Origin: Faecalibacterium prausnitzii
Lineage (GTDB): Bacteria; Bacillota; Clostridia; Oscillospirales; Ruminococcaceae
Direction: 5' to 3'
DNA length: 64,000 nucleotides
Assembly: GCF_003287405.1 (NCBI RefSeq)
Contig: NZ_PRLD01000006.1
Location: 1 to 64,000, forward strand
Part shown: positions 52,460 to 63,043 of the stretch, piece by piece
Numbering within the stretch: position 1 is the stretch's first letter
How the letters are laid out: every line of letters begins with the position of its first letter
Notes under the pieces: model-generated
What the model saw: only the letters and a program-made list of their open reading frames with translations
Told to the model about the DNA's origin: nothing
The model's database searches: none
Translations under genes and position numbers: made by a program

Positions 52460-52813
52460 TCAGTAGATCACAGCATCCGTTGCAGTATAGCCTTCGAGAG
52501 AATTCTCCTTGACCTGAATACAAATATAAGTGATCTCAGAATTGCTTGCAGCAAAGAACTGACGTTTTGCCACGGGAGAAATCCTCAGCCAGTCGCCTGC
52601 TGTAAGGCTGATTTCTTCGCCATCGATAACGACCTTGCCTTTGCCGGAAAGAACACCGTAGATTTCCTCATTTGCCTTGTGGGAGTGGACAAACGGAACA
52701 TTTGCTCCCGCAGGAAGCGTATTCAGGCTGATCTCCGCACCAGTCAGGGCGAGCTTTTCATGAAGCTCCGTCCGATTTTCTTTTCCAACTGTCATTTTTG
52801 TGTAGCTTGCCAT
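52460..52813 (-). CDS. Small cupin-domain protein
   Basis: ATG 52813 follows GGAGGTGC and gives 117 residues. The cupin motifs are PFVHSHKANEEIYGVLSGKGKVVIDGE (metal-binding His/Glu) and ISPVAKRQFFAASNSEITYICIQ. It is single-domain and cytoplasmic. Divergent from an HxlR regulator, a common pair in which the enzyme-like protein answers to oxidative or electrophile stress. Substrate unknown. Confidence 0.85.
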   Translation of the reverse strand: MASYTKMTVGKENRTELHEKLALTGAEISLNTLPAGANVPFVHSHKANEEIYGVLSGKGKVVIDGEEISLTAGDWLRISPVAKRQFFAASNSEITYICIQVKENSLEGYTATDAVIY

Positions 52814-52859
52814 TGTAAGCACCTCCATTTTGATTCGCAATCTTTCATTGCCTGCGCTA

Positions 52860-52943
52860 AGTATAGAAGCTCGCACATTCAAAAACAAGTACGCACCTTT
52901 TTGTAACTGTACACTCAAAAATAAATGTGCTATACTATACACA
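52860..52943. promoter_or_regulatory. Divergent promoters of the cupin and HxlR genes
   Basis: Minus strand: TTGTTT (52883-52888), 17 bp, TATACT (52860-52865). Plus strand: extended -10 TGC TATACT within TGTGCTATACTATACACA (52926-52943), an imperfect palindrome that could be the HxlR operator. Confidence 0.6.
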
Positions 52944-52955
52944 GAGGTGACTGAT

Positions 52956-53288
52956 ATGCGTACAAAAGAAGAACTGCCGGAATGTCCGGTTGCAACAGCA
53001 GTATCCCTGATTGGCGGAAAATGGAAACTCTTGCTTCTGCGCAATCTGAAAGAGCGCCCATGGAGATTCAATGAGTTGCAAAGAAGCATCGATGGAATCT
53101 CGCAGAAAGTTTTGACCGAGAGCTTAAGACAGATGATTGATGATGGGCTTGCCTACCGCCGTGATTATCACGAGAACCCTCCCAAAGTAGAATATGGGTT
53201 GACCGATCTCGGAACGGAAATGTTACCAATCGTCAATGCACTTGCAGACTTTGGCAATTACTATAAATCAGTCGTTGATCGGTCATGA
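52956..53288 (+). CDS. HxlR-family transcriptional regulator
   Basis: ATG 52956 follows AGAGGTGA and gives 110 residues. The winged helix begins after the conserved Cys in ELPECPVATAVSLIGGKWKLLLLRNL and includes RFNELQRSIDGISQKVLTESLRQMIDDGL and EYGLTDLG. The single conserved Cys is the redox- or electrophile-sensing site in several members. It probably controls the divergent cupin gene. Confidence 0.92.
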   Translation: MRTKEELPECPVATAVSLIGGKWKLLLLRNLKERPWRFNELQRSIDGISQKVLTESLRQMIDDGLAYRRDYHENPPKVEYGLTDLGTEMLPIVNALADFGNYYKSVVDRS

Positions 53289-53300
53289 TCGATATTATGA

Positions 53301-53399
53301 AGCAGGGCTTGGGGCTTCGCACGCCCCAACAAGAAAGCTGTCCCAAGGGGCTGGAAATTTTCAAGAATTGAAAATTTGTGACCACGGGACGGTTCTTGC
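53301..53399. repeat. Dispersed mobile unit, copy 3
   Basis: AGCAGGGCTTGGGG with TTGGGG/CCCCAA hairpin, CAACAAGA, then GTCCC (53340-53344), the palindrome ATTTTCAA-GAA-TTGAAAAT (53357-53375), GGGAC (53386-53390) and GGTTCTTGC. It is followed at once by the 3' end of a recombinase gene. Confidence 0.7.
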
Positions 53400-53433
53400 T
53401 CTCACGTTTTCCCTCAACTTTTGCAATTATTGT

Positions 53434-53512
53434 TGAAGAAGTTTTAGGTTCGACTGCTGTTGACAATGCTCCACCACATCCCCAGACCATTCGGTCTGGG
53501 GATTTTTTGTGG
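53434..53512 (+). pseudogene. 3' remnant of a third serine recombinase with its terminator
   Basis: The frame reads EEVLGSTAVDNAPPHPQT, matching EEVLGSSAVENAPPKQES at the C-terminus of the recombinase at 50695. The catalytic and DNA-binding parts are gone. A terminator (CCCCAGACC-ATTC-GGTCTGGGG-A-TTTTTT, 53480-53508) follows. Joined directly to the left-end unit at 53301, it looks like an internal-deletion derivative of the element. Confidence 0.75.
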
Positions 53513-53554
53513 TTGGCAGTAGCAGGACGTCTGCCTGTCAATTCCGGCATCTTG

Positions 53555-53586
53555 GGGTGTATTTTTTTGACGGGTGTGGTATACTT
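53555..53586 (+). promoter_or_regulatory. Extended -10 promoter of the MATE gene
   Basis: TGG TATACT (about 53577-53585) inside GGGTGTGGTATACTTGG, close to the promoter of the S51-like gene. Confidence 0.6.
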
Positions 53587-53630
53587 GGATTTGACTCAGA
53601 AGAGCAATAAATTTCAGAAGGAATGGAATC

Positions 53631-54974
53631 ATGTCAAAGGATGAATATCTGATCACCGATGCGCCCCTGAAAGCGCTGACGGTTTTTGCAATGCCGATGA
53701 TCCTCGGCAGCTTTTTCCAGCAGGTCTACAACATGGCCGACTCCATCATCGTCGGTCAGTTTGTTGGTTCCTCCGCGCTTGCGGCTGTCGGTGCCTGTGC
53801 TGCGCTGACCAACGTTTTTATTTGTGTGGCGCTTGGTGCCGGTGTGGGTGCAGGCGTGCTTGTAAGCCGCTATTTTGGTGCCAAAGACTATGGCAAAATG
53901 AAGACCATCGTGTCAACATCCCTGCTCAGCTTTTTGATCCTGAGCATCGTCCTTGGCGTTTTTGGCTTTTGCTTTTCCCATTCGATGATGAGCGGCTTGC
54001 AGACCCCTGTCGACATTCTGGAAGATGCAGTGCTGTACCTGCGGGTCTATTTTGCAGGCTTCCCGTTCCTGTTCATGTACAACATCCTTTCCACCATGTT
54101 CACCTCTATCGGGGAATCCAAGATCCCGCTGGGGCTGCTGATCTTCTCGTCTATCCTGAATATCTTTATGGATCTGTGGATGGTAGCCGGTCTTGATCTC
54201 GGCGTGTTCGGCGCAGCCCTTGCGACCCTGATCGCACAGGGCATTTCTGCTGTGTTCTCGCTTTTGATCTTCTTTGCGCGGATGCGGCGGTACAAAAGCC
54301 CCTTTCACTGGTTCGACGGGCAGGAGCTGCAGTCCATGCTTCGCCTTGCCGTCCCGTCGATTTTACAGCAGTCCACCGTGTCCATCGGTATGATGATCGT
54401 GCAGGCTGTGGTAAATCCCTTTGGCACACAGGCACTTGCAGGGTATTCGGCAACGATGCGGGTAGAGAATGTTTTCTCCCTCATCTTTGTATCCATCGGC
54501 AATGCCGTTTCACCCTACGTTTCCCAGAATCTCGGCGCAAAGAAAACCGATCGTCTCAAAAAAGGCTACCACGCCGCACTGATTCTGGATCTCTGCTTTG
54601 CCGTTCTTGCATTCGTGGTCATCGAGACCCTGCACACCCAGATCTCCTCGCTGTTCTTGGGCAAGGACGGAACCGCGTTGGCTTATCAGGTGTCCGGTGA
54701 TTACATGAGATGGCTCGGCTATTTCTTCATCTTCATGGGCATCAAGATGGCGACCGATGGCGTCCTGCGCGGGCTTGGCGTCATGCGCCCGTTTCTTATT
54801 GCCAACATGGTAAACCTTGCGATCCGTCTGTCCGTTGCCCTGATCTGCGCACCGCGTTTCGGCATCGCCTTTGTCTGGCTTGCCGTCCCGGCGGGCTGGC
54901 TGGCAAACTTCCTTGTCTCCTATGCGGCGCTCAGAAGATCGTGGCCCGCAGACAATGCGGCTTCCACCCGATAA
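53631..54974 (+). CDS. MATE-family multidrug efflux protein
   Basis: The 447-residue protein has about twelve membrane helices with the family opening MPMILGSFFQQVYNMADSIIVGQFVGSSALAAVGA and the second-half PSILQQSTVSIGMMIVQAVVNPFGTQALAGYSA. It belongs to the DinF/NorM-like branch of Firmicutes and exports cationic compounds by Na+ or H+ antiport. AGAAGGAATG precedes the ATG. It is the last cargo of the island, ended by a terminator copied from the recombinase module. Base use is closer to the chromosome than that of the S51-like gene. Confidence 0.92.
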   Translation: MSKDEYLITDAPLKALTVFAMPMILGSFFQQVYNMADSIIVGQFVGSSALAAVGACAALTNVFICVALGAGVGAGVLVSRYFGAKDYGKMKTIVSTSLLSFLILSIVLGVFGFCFSHSMMSGLQTPVDILEDAVLYLRVYFAGFPFLFMYNILSTMFTSIGESKIPLGLLIFSSILNIFMDLWMVAGLDLGVFGAALATLIAQGISAVFSLLIFFARMRRYKSPFHWFDGQELQSMLRLAVPSILQQSTVSIGMMIVQAVVNPFGTQALAGYSATMRVENVFSLIFVSIGNAVSPYVSQNLGAKKTDRLKKGYHAALILDLCFAVLAFVVIETLHTQISSLFLGKDGTALAYQVSGDYMRWLGYFFIFMGIKMATDGVLRGLGVMRPFLIANMVNLAIRLSVALICAPRFGIAFVWLAVPAGWLANFLVSYAALRRSWPADNAASTR

Positions 54975-55020
54975 CCTCTGTTTCTGGCAAAGTTTGGAAC
55001 TTCGCACCCCTTGATCAAAG

Positions 55021-55047
55021 CCTCTGACCTCGGTCAGGGGCTTTTTT
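55021..55047 (+). terminator. Terminator after the MATE gene, copy of 52172
   Basis: CCTCTGAC-CTCG-GTCAGGGG then CTTTTTT, followed by GCTGCGTCATCCAC as after the recombinase. The shared flank shows both ends came from the same kind of module and may mark the right border of the island. Confidence 0.75.
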
Positions 55048-55087
55048 GCTGCGTCATCCACCCGTCCATGCTGGAGCGGAACGGCAC

Positions 55088-55142
55088 AAAATACCCCCGG
55101 CAGGCTATCGCTCTTGCGGCGGCAGCCTGCCGGGGGTATCGC
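55088..55142 (-). terminator. glpK terminator
   Basis: A perfect 16-bp stem starting ATACCCCCGGCAGGCT closes a loop of about 17 bases; TTTT follows on the minus strand. Confidence 0.85.
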
Positions 55143-55167
55143 GTTATCCTGTCAGAAGTTTTCTGCC

Positions 55168-58339
<3,172 letters not shown>

Positions 58340-58390
58340 TTTTTCTCTCCTTCCCGCTCCGGGGAAAATCGTGTAATATTGCCCTGTGCA

Positions 58391-59392
58391 TCAGATCACA
58401 AGGCCGCCGTTCACCCCGAACACCTGTCCGGTGATGTATCCGGCATCCTCGCCGGCCAGAAAGACCAGCAGCTTTGCAACTTCTTCCGGGGTGCCCAGCC
58501 GCCCCACAGGGGTCTCCTCGGCCAGCGCCGCCTTGTCCTCGGCGGTAAAAGCCGCCATCATGTCCGTCTCAATGACCCCCGGCGCTACGCAGTTCACCGT
58601 GATGCCGCTGGGGCCTTCCTCCTTCGCCAGTGCCTTGGTCAGGCCGATGAGCCCGGCTTTCGCGGCGGAATAGTGCACCTCGCAGCTGCCGCCGGTCTGG
58701 CCCCACATACTGCTCACGGTCAGAATGCGGCCCTGCTTGCGGCGGATCATGCCGGGCAGCGCCAGCTGGCACAGGTGGAACGCGCCGCTCAGGTTCACGT
58801 CCAGCATCCGCTGCCACTCCTCCGGGGTGATGTCGGTAAACAGCTTCTGCTGCGCGATGCCGGCGTTGCACACCAGCACATCCACCCTGCCCATGGCCTG
58901 CTCCACCGCGTGGAACGCCAGCTCACAGCTGGCGCGGCTGGCTACATCGCACTGGATGGCGATGCACCCGGGCAGCTGCTGTTCCAGCGCAGCGGCAGCG
59001 GCGGCATTCTGGTGGTAGAGCACCGCCACCTGATACCCTGCTGCCGCAAAGGCGCGGGCAGCGGCAGCGCCGATGCCCCGGTCACCGCCGGAGATCAGCA
59101 CCCGGCGCGCCGCAGCGGGCGCGGCAGGGGCAGGCCGTTCTTTTACGGGCTGCGGCGCTGGCTCTTCGGGCTGCGGCGGCGCAGGCGGCTCTGCGGGTTT
59201 TTCCAGCGTGATCACCCGGGTGGGTTCGTCCACCACAGGCGCTGCCGGTTTTTCCAGCGTCATGATGCGGGTGGGCTCGTCCGCGACCGGCTCCACCGGC
59301 GCAGCCGGCTTTGCAGCCGGTGCGGCAAGGGGCTCCGGTGCGCTCTCTTCCTCCGGCACCTGAAAGGTCAGTTCAAACTCGTCCTCGTACAA
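58391..59392 (-). CDS. FabG-like short-chain dehydrogenase with an unusual N-terminal extension
   Basis: I chose the TTG at 59392 (MYEDEFELTF..., 333 residues) because AGGAGG lies about 9 bases before it and no ATG fits. Residues 1-95 are Pro/Ala/Glu-rich with a direct repeat of DEPTRxxTLEKPAxP (EPTRIMTLEKP and EPTRVITLEKP). Residues about 96-333 are a full SDR: ISGGDRGIGAAAARAF, VCNAGIAQ, the catalytic SSMWGQ...YSAAK, and GVNGGLVI at the end. The closest chemistry is 3-oxoacyl-ACP reductase, but the extension suggests another role or location. No fatty acid gene is nearby. Confidence 0.82.
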   Translation of the reverse strand: MYEDEFELTFQVPEEESAPEPLAAPAAKPAAPVEPVADEPTRIMTLEKPAAPVVDEPTRVITLEKPAEPPAPPQPEEPAPQPVKERPAPAAPAAARRVLISGGDRGIGAAAARAFAAAGYQVAVLYHQNAAAAAALEQQLPGCIAIQCDVASRASCELAFHAVEQAMGRVDVLVCNAGIAQQKLFTDITPEEWQRMLDVNLSGAFHLCQLALPGMIRRKQGRILTVSSMWGQTGGSCEVHYSAAKAGLIGLTKALAKEEGPSGITVNCVAPGVIETDMMAAFTAEDKAALAEETPVGRLGTPEEVAKLLVFLAGEDAGYITGQVFGVNGGLVI

Positions 59393-59585
59393 GAGTGTAT
59401 CCCTCCTGTTCGGTATTCTCGGCTCGGCGTAAGTGCGCCCAGCCGGAAAAACCCTGTGCCCATCCCCAGACAGTGCAGCGTTCCGTTCGTATGTCCGGCA
59501 AAGGTCCGGTGCTTTGGCGTGCCTGCCTGTGCTTATGATGGGTTTCGACAAGATTCCATTGAATAATATACCACAATCCAGCCCA

Positions 59586-59626
59586 AAAAGAAAGTGGGAA
59601 CCGCAATTTTTTACGCAGTTCCCACT
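59586..59626 (-). terminator. tadA terminator
   Basis: AGTGGGAAC (59593-59601) pairs with GTTCCCACT (59618-59626); on the minus strand TTTCTTTTT follows. Confidence 0.8.
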
Positions 59627-59634
59627 ATTTTTCC

Positions 59635-60135
59635 TTATTTTTCCCTGTTTTCGGGCACCGGGGGCTTCCAGCGGGGTCTGCCCGCCCGCTTTTCCCGCAG
59701 GGAAACAAAAAACGCCTGCAAAAGCTGCTGCGCTTCGGCCTCCCGCAGCCCCTTTTCCACCACCGGATGGTGGTTGAAGGGCAGCGCGAACAGGTCGGTC
59801 ACCGAGCCGCAGCACCCGGCTTTGGTGTCGGCAGCGCCGTACACCACCCGGCGCAGACGGCTGTTGATGATGCCGCCCGCGCACATGGGGCAGGGCTCTA
59901 AGGTAACGAACAGCTCGCACTCCCACAGCCGCCAGCCGCCCAGCGCCTTGCAGGCGGCATCAATGGCCAGTAGTTCCGCGTGGTGCAAGGCGTTTTTCTC
60001 GGTTTCCCGGGTGTTGTGCGCCGTGGCTACCACCTCGCCGTGCCGCGCCACCACCGCGCCCACCGGTACTTCGCCCAAGGCGGCGGCTTTGGCGGCTTCT
60101 TCCAGTGCAAGACCCATCAGTTCAAAATCGGTCAT
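59635..60135 (-). CDS. tadA: tRNA-specific adenosine deaminase
   Basis: I chose ATG 60135 (MTDFELMGLALEEAAKAAALGEV, 166 residues), with AGAGG at 9 bases; the ATG at 60144 overlaps that site. Zinc and catalytic motifs are HAELLAIDAA and LEPCPMCAGGI. It converts A34 to inosine in tRNA-Arg. The C-terminal 35 residues are basic and proline-rich. It follows the CPBP gene by 13 bases. Confidence 0.93.
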   Translation of the reverse strand: MTDFELMGLALEEAAKAAALGEVPVGAVVARHGEVVATAHNTRETEKNALHHAELLAIDAACKALGGWRLWECELFVTLEPCPMCAGGIINSRLRRVVYGAADTKAGCCGSVTDLFALPFNHHPVVEKGLREAEAQQLLQAFFVSLREKRAGRPRWKPPVPENREK

Positions 60136-60148
60136 GTATCCCATCCTC

Positions 60149-60538
60149 TCATCCCATCGCCAGCACCAGCAGGTTGTTTGCGCTGTGCAGCAGCATTCCC
60201 GGCCAGAGATGCCCGGTGCGGTCGGCAAGCCACCCAAGCCCCAGCCCGCACACCAGCGCATAGACCATGGCGGCGGCGCTGCCGTGCTGCAAGGCAAACA
60301 GCACCGCCTGCAAAAGAATGGCCTGTCCCCTGCCCAGCGGCTGCGCCCGGCGCTGCACCGCGCCCCGGAACACCCCTTCCTCCACCAGCGGAGCCAGCAG
60401 ACAGACCCGGAAAAACCGCGCCGCGCCGCCCGGTGCAGCGGGCAGCAGCACCGCCAGCGCCTTGCCCGCCAGCAGATACCCCACCGCCCAGCCAAAGGCC
60501 GAAAGCAGTGCGGCGGTGCGGGGGTTCAGCTTGTGCAT
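60149..60538 (-). CDS. Small CPBP-family intramembrane metalloprotease
   Basis: The 129-residue protein has about four helices and the CPBP motifs LVEEGVFRGAVQ, LFALQHG and LLHSANNLL, which bind metal. It is shorter than most CPBP proteins (about 200-250), lacking N-terminal helices. Members process prenylated peptides or protect against bacteriocins. Overlaps no gene and is probably cotranscribed with tadA. Confidence 0.82.
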   Translation of the reverse strand: MHKLNPRTAALLSAFGWAVGYLLAGKALAVLLPAAPGGAARFFRVCLLAPLVEEGVFRGAVQRRAQPLGRGQAILLQAVLFALQHGSAAAMVYALVCGLGLGWLADRTGHLWPGMLLHSANNLLVLAMG

Positions 60539-60641
60539 GGTCGGTCTCCTCCTGCTATGGTTCGTTCCCGGTTATAGTACCATATCTGCCGCCGGGTGCG
60601 CAAGGTTTCGGCGTTCTGTCGTGGCAAATTTATGCAAATTA

Positions 60642-60671
60642 TTGACATATCGCCCTAAATGGTGGTATAAT
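60642..60671 (+). promoter_or_regulatory. Near-consensus promoter of the DegV gene
   Basis: TTGACA (60642-60647), 18 bp, TATAAT (60666-60671) with TGG before the -10. Strong constitutive type. Confidence 0.85.
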
Positions 60672-60738
60672 AATTTCCAACCTTTTTAATAAAAACGTTG
60701 CTTATACTGTAATTTACCGGTAGACCGGAGGTATTATT

Positions 60739-61596
60739 ATGATCCGTATCCTCACCGATTCCGCGTGCGACATCCTGCCCGCCGAGGCGCAGCAGCTGGG
60801 CGTGACCGTGATTCCCCTGAACGTGACACTGGAGGACGGCACCGTCCTGCGGGACGGCATCGACATGACCCCCAGCGAATACTATGCCCATCTGGCAGCC
60901 TGCCGCAAGCTGCCCACCACCAGCCAGCCCAGCCCGGAGCAGTTCGAGCAGCTGTATCTGGACGCTGCTGCCGCCGGGGACGAGGTGCTGGGCATCTTCT
61001 TGTCCGATGCCCTGTCCGGCACCGGTCAGTGCGCAAGGCTTGCCGCCGACCTTGCCAACGTGGACAATGTGGTGTTCGTGAACACCGAGAACGTCTGTCT
61101 GGGGCAGTCTTTGCTGGTGCGGCTGGCTGTGCAGCTGCGGGACGCCGGCAAGACGATCCACCAGATCGCCGCCGATCTGGAAAAGGCCAAGCAGCACCTG
61201 CATCTGGTAGCTGCCGTGGACGATCTGAAGTACCTGCGCAAGGGCGGCAGACTGTCTGCCGCCGCCGCTGTGGCGGGCGGTATGCTGGGCATCAAGCCCA
61301 TCCTCGCCGTCATAGAGGGCAAGGTGGCGCTGGCCGGTAAGGCGCGCGGTCTGCCCGGCGTGTATGTGGCGCTGTTCAAGAAGATCGACGAGATGGGCGG
61401 CATCCACCCGGGCTACACGCCGCTGCTGGGCTACACCGTCAACCACCGGGAGCTGCAGCCGCTGCTGACCTACCTGCAGGACAACCTGCATCTGGACGCA
61501 CCGCTGGTGCGCCAGATCGGCTGCGTCATCGGCACCCACACCGGCCCCGGTGCCTTCGGCATCGCATTCTTTGATAAAGAACTGGTGCTGGAATAA
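60739..61596 (+). CDS. DegV-family fatty-acid-binding protein
   Basis: The 285-residue protein has the DegV fold: ILTDSACDILPAEAQQLGVTVIPLNV, then CRKLPTTSQPSPEQF, LSDALSGTGQCARLAA and the C-terminal IGTHTGPGAFGIAFF. DegV (FakB-like) proteins hold a fatty acid for phosphorylation by FakA. No fakA is in the window. GGAGG precedes the ATG. A terminator follows at 61616. Confidence 0.92.
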   Translation: MIRILTDSACDILPAEAQQLGVTVIPLNVTLEDGTVLRDGIDMTPSEYYAHLAACRKLPTTSQPSPEQFEQLYLDAAAAGDEVLGIFLSDALSGTGQCARLAADLANVDNVVFVNTENVCLGQSLLVRLAVQLRDAGKTIHQIAADLEKAKQHLHLVAAVDDLKYLRKGGRLSAAAAVAGGMLGIKPILAVIEGKVALAGKARGLPGVYVALFKKIDEMGGIHPGYTPLLGYTVNHRELQPLLTYLQDNLHLDAPLVRQIGCVIGTHTGPGAFGIAFFDKELVLE

Positions 61597-61615
61597 AACC
61601 TATATAAAGCAAGAA

Positions 61616-61652
61616 CAAGACGGGCAGCCCGTGGGCTGCCCGACTTGTTTTT
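61616..61652 (+). terminator. Terminator after the DegV gene
   Basis: CAAGACGGGCAGCC pairs with GGCTGCCCGACTTG with one mismatch around CGTG, then TTTTTT. Confidence 0.88.
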
Positions 61653-61704
61653 TGTGGGGGAATGGGAAGTAATAGCGCTGTTTTGGGATGTGCACCCTTG
61701 TTGG

Positions 61705-61925
61705 CAACACCCTCGCCCTCTCAGGCGCTAACGCGCCAGATTCCCCCTTTTGTCGCTGCGCGACATCTTCCCCCGGCGCGGGGGAAGTCTTTCCTCAAAG
61801 GGAGAGCCCTTGGCATAGCGGCAAAGTTTCCAGTCGAACCGCAAGGCTTGCGGTTTCGCCAGAGCCTCTCCCTTTGGGAGAGGTGGATGCGAACGTAGTG
61901 AGCAGACGGAGAGGGCGAGGTTGCT
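61705..61925. mobile_element. MITE-like element with 12-bp terminal inverted repeats
   Basis: CCTCGCCCTCTC (61711-61722) and GAGAGGGCGAGG (61909-61920) are perfect inverted ends, and the match can be extended outward with GCAAC. Inside are hairpins TTCCCCC/GGGGGAA and CCGCAAGGCTTGCGG, and a CTCTCCCTTTGGGAGAGG palindrome at about 61866-61883. There is no coding frame. It has the style of a nonautonomous transposon. Confidence 0.65.
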
Positions 61926-61979
61926 TCCCGCAGCACCGCGCTTTCGCAGAAAGCGGCGCTGCAACTGCCGCTTTTCTCT

Positions 61980-62103
61980 ACGACCCCTCTCTGTGAAAAA
62001 GTAGTTCCGAAACGCCCGCAGGCGTTTCGGAACTACAAATAAAAATATTCTTTCCGCTACTGATGCGCAAAGCGAACGCGGAGCGCATTCTGAATCGTCC
62101 CGC
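61980..62103 (+). repeat. REP/MITE-like dispersed repeat, copy D
   Basis: The best-preserved copy: CGACCCCTCTCTGTGAAAA, a perfect 16-bp hairpin (62001-62016 with 62021-62036, loop CGCA), AAATAAAAATATTCTTTCCGC, then an AGCGAACGCGGAGCGCATTC end and GAATCGTCC. It ends close to the stop of the TSUP gene. Confidence 0.7.
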
Positions 62104-62110
62104 CCTGCCC

Positions 62111-62884
62111 TTACAGCACCGCGTCCGAGATGAGCTTGCCCAGCAGCAGCACCAGCACCACCAGCATCATGGGGCGGATGAAGCGGGCACCCTTTTTCAG
62201 GGCAAAATGGGAGCCAAGCAGGTTGCCCAGAATGTTGCTGACGGCGCAGGGGATGCCGATGTGGAACACCACCAGACCGTTCATCAGGTAGGTGAACAGG
62301 CTGGCGTAGTTGCTGGCCAGATTGAGCACCTTACCGTTGCCGTTGGCGGTGCGCAGGTCAAAGCCCATCAGGGTGGTAAAGGCAATGATGGCAAAGGTGC
62401 CGGTGCCCGGGCCCATGACGCCGTCGTACAGGCCGATGCCAAAGCCGATGGCCAGCGCCAGTAAGATCTTTTTCAGGTCCAGCGTGCCGTCGTCCCGGTT
62501 CTCATCCGGCAGGTTGCGCTGCCACAGGATGATGACCGCCGCCACCGGCAGGATGATGAACATCATGGTGCGCAGCATCTCGTCACTGAGCAGCAGCACG
62601 ATGTGCGCGCCCAGCGCACTGCCCGCAAAGCTGCCGATGGCTGCAAGGACGCCCACCTTCACGTTTATGGCACCGCTTTTGAAAAAGTTTGCCGTGGCAA
62701 AGGTGGTGCCGCAGGCGGCGCTGAACTTGTTGGTGGCATAGGTGTAGTGGGGCGGCAGCCCGGCGAACAGATAGGCCGGCAGACTGATCAGCCCACCGCC
62801 GCCGGCTGCCGAATCCACAAAGCCTGCAAAGCCGGTCATCAGCATGAGAAACGCCATCATCCACGGCGAAATCGTGATACCCAT
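62111..62884 (-). CDS. TSUP (TauE/SafE) family membrane carrier
   Basis: The 257-residue protein has about eight helices, with the family motif GFVDSAAGGGGLISLPAYLFAGLPPHYTYATNKF near the start and its second-half counterpart GIGLYDGVMGPGTGTFAIIAF. TSUP members move sulfite, sulfoacetate or other organosulfur anions. Substrate unknown. AGAGGAATT precedes the ATG. Confidence 0.9.
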   Translation of the reverse strand: MGITISPWMMAFLMLMTGFAGFVDSAAGGGGLISLPAYLFAGLPPHYTYATNKFSAACGTTFATANFFKSGAINVKVGVLAAIGSFAGSALGAHIVLLLSDEMLRTMMFIILPVAAVIILWQRNLPDENRDDGTLDLKKILLALAIGFGIGLYDGVMGPGTGTFAIIAFTTLMGFDLRTANGNGKVLNLASNYASLFTYLMNGLVVFHIGIPCAVSNILGNLLGSHFALKKGARFIRPMMLVVLVLLLGKLISDAVL

Positions 62885-62981
62885 TGTTATAATTCCTCTT
62901 ATCTTTCCAAGTCGTTTGTTCTTTTTCAGGAGACGCGCGCCTTAGACCATATAAAACCTCCCCTCGCAGGGCAATACACAG

Positions 62982-63022
62982 CCCGGGATATCCGCGCAGC
63001 GCAGGGGTATCCCGGGCACATT
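62982..63022. terminator. Hairpin between the TSUP and dipeptidase genes
   Basis: GCCCGGGATA and TATCCCGGGC form a perfect 10-bp stem; T-runs are poor on both sides. It may still end the dipeptidase transcript. Confidence 0.5.
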
Positions 63023-63043
63023 TTGCAATTTTAAGACGTTTTA

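Noticed and set aside
59594-60577. Plus-strand frame opposite tadA and the CPBP gene
   Set aside because: Antisense shadow; tadA and CPBP motifs on the minus strand are unambiguous.
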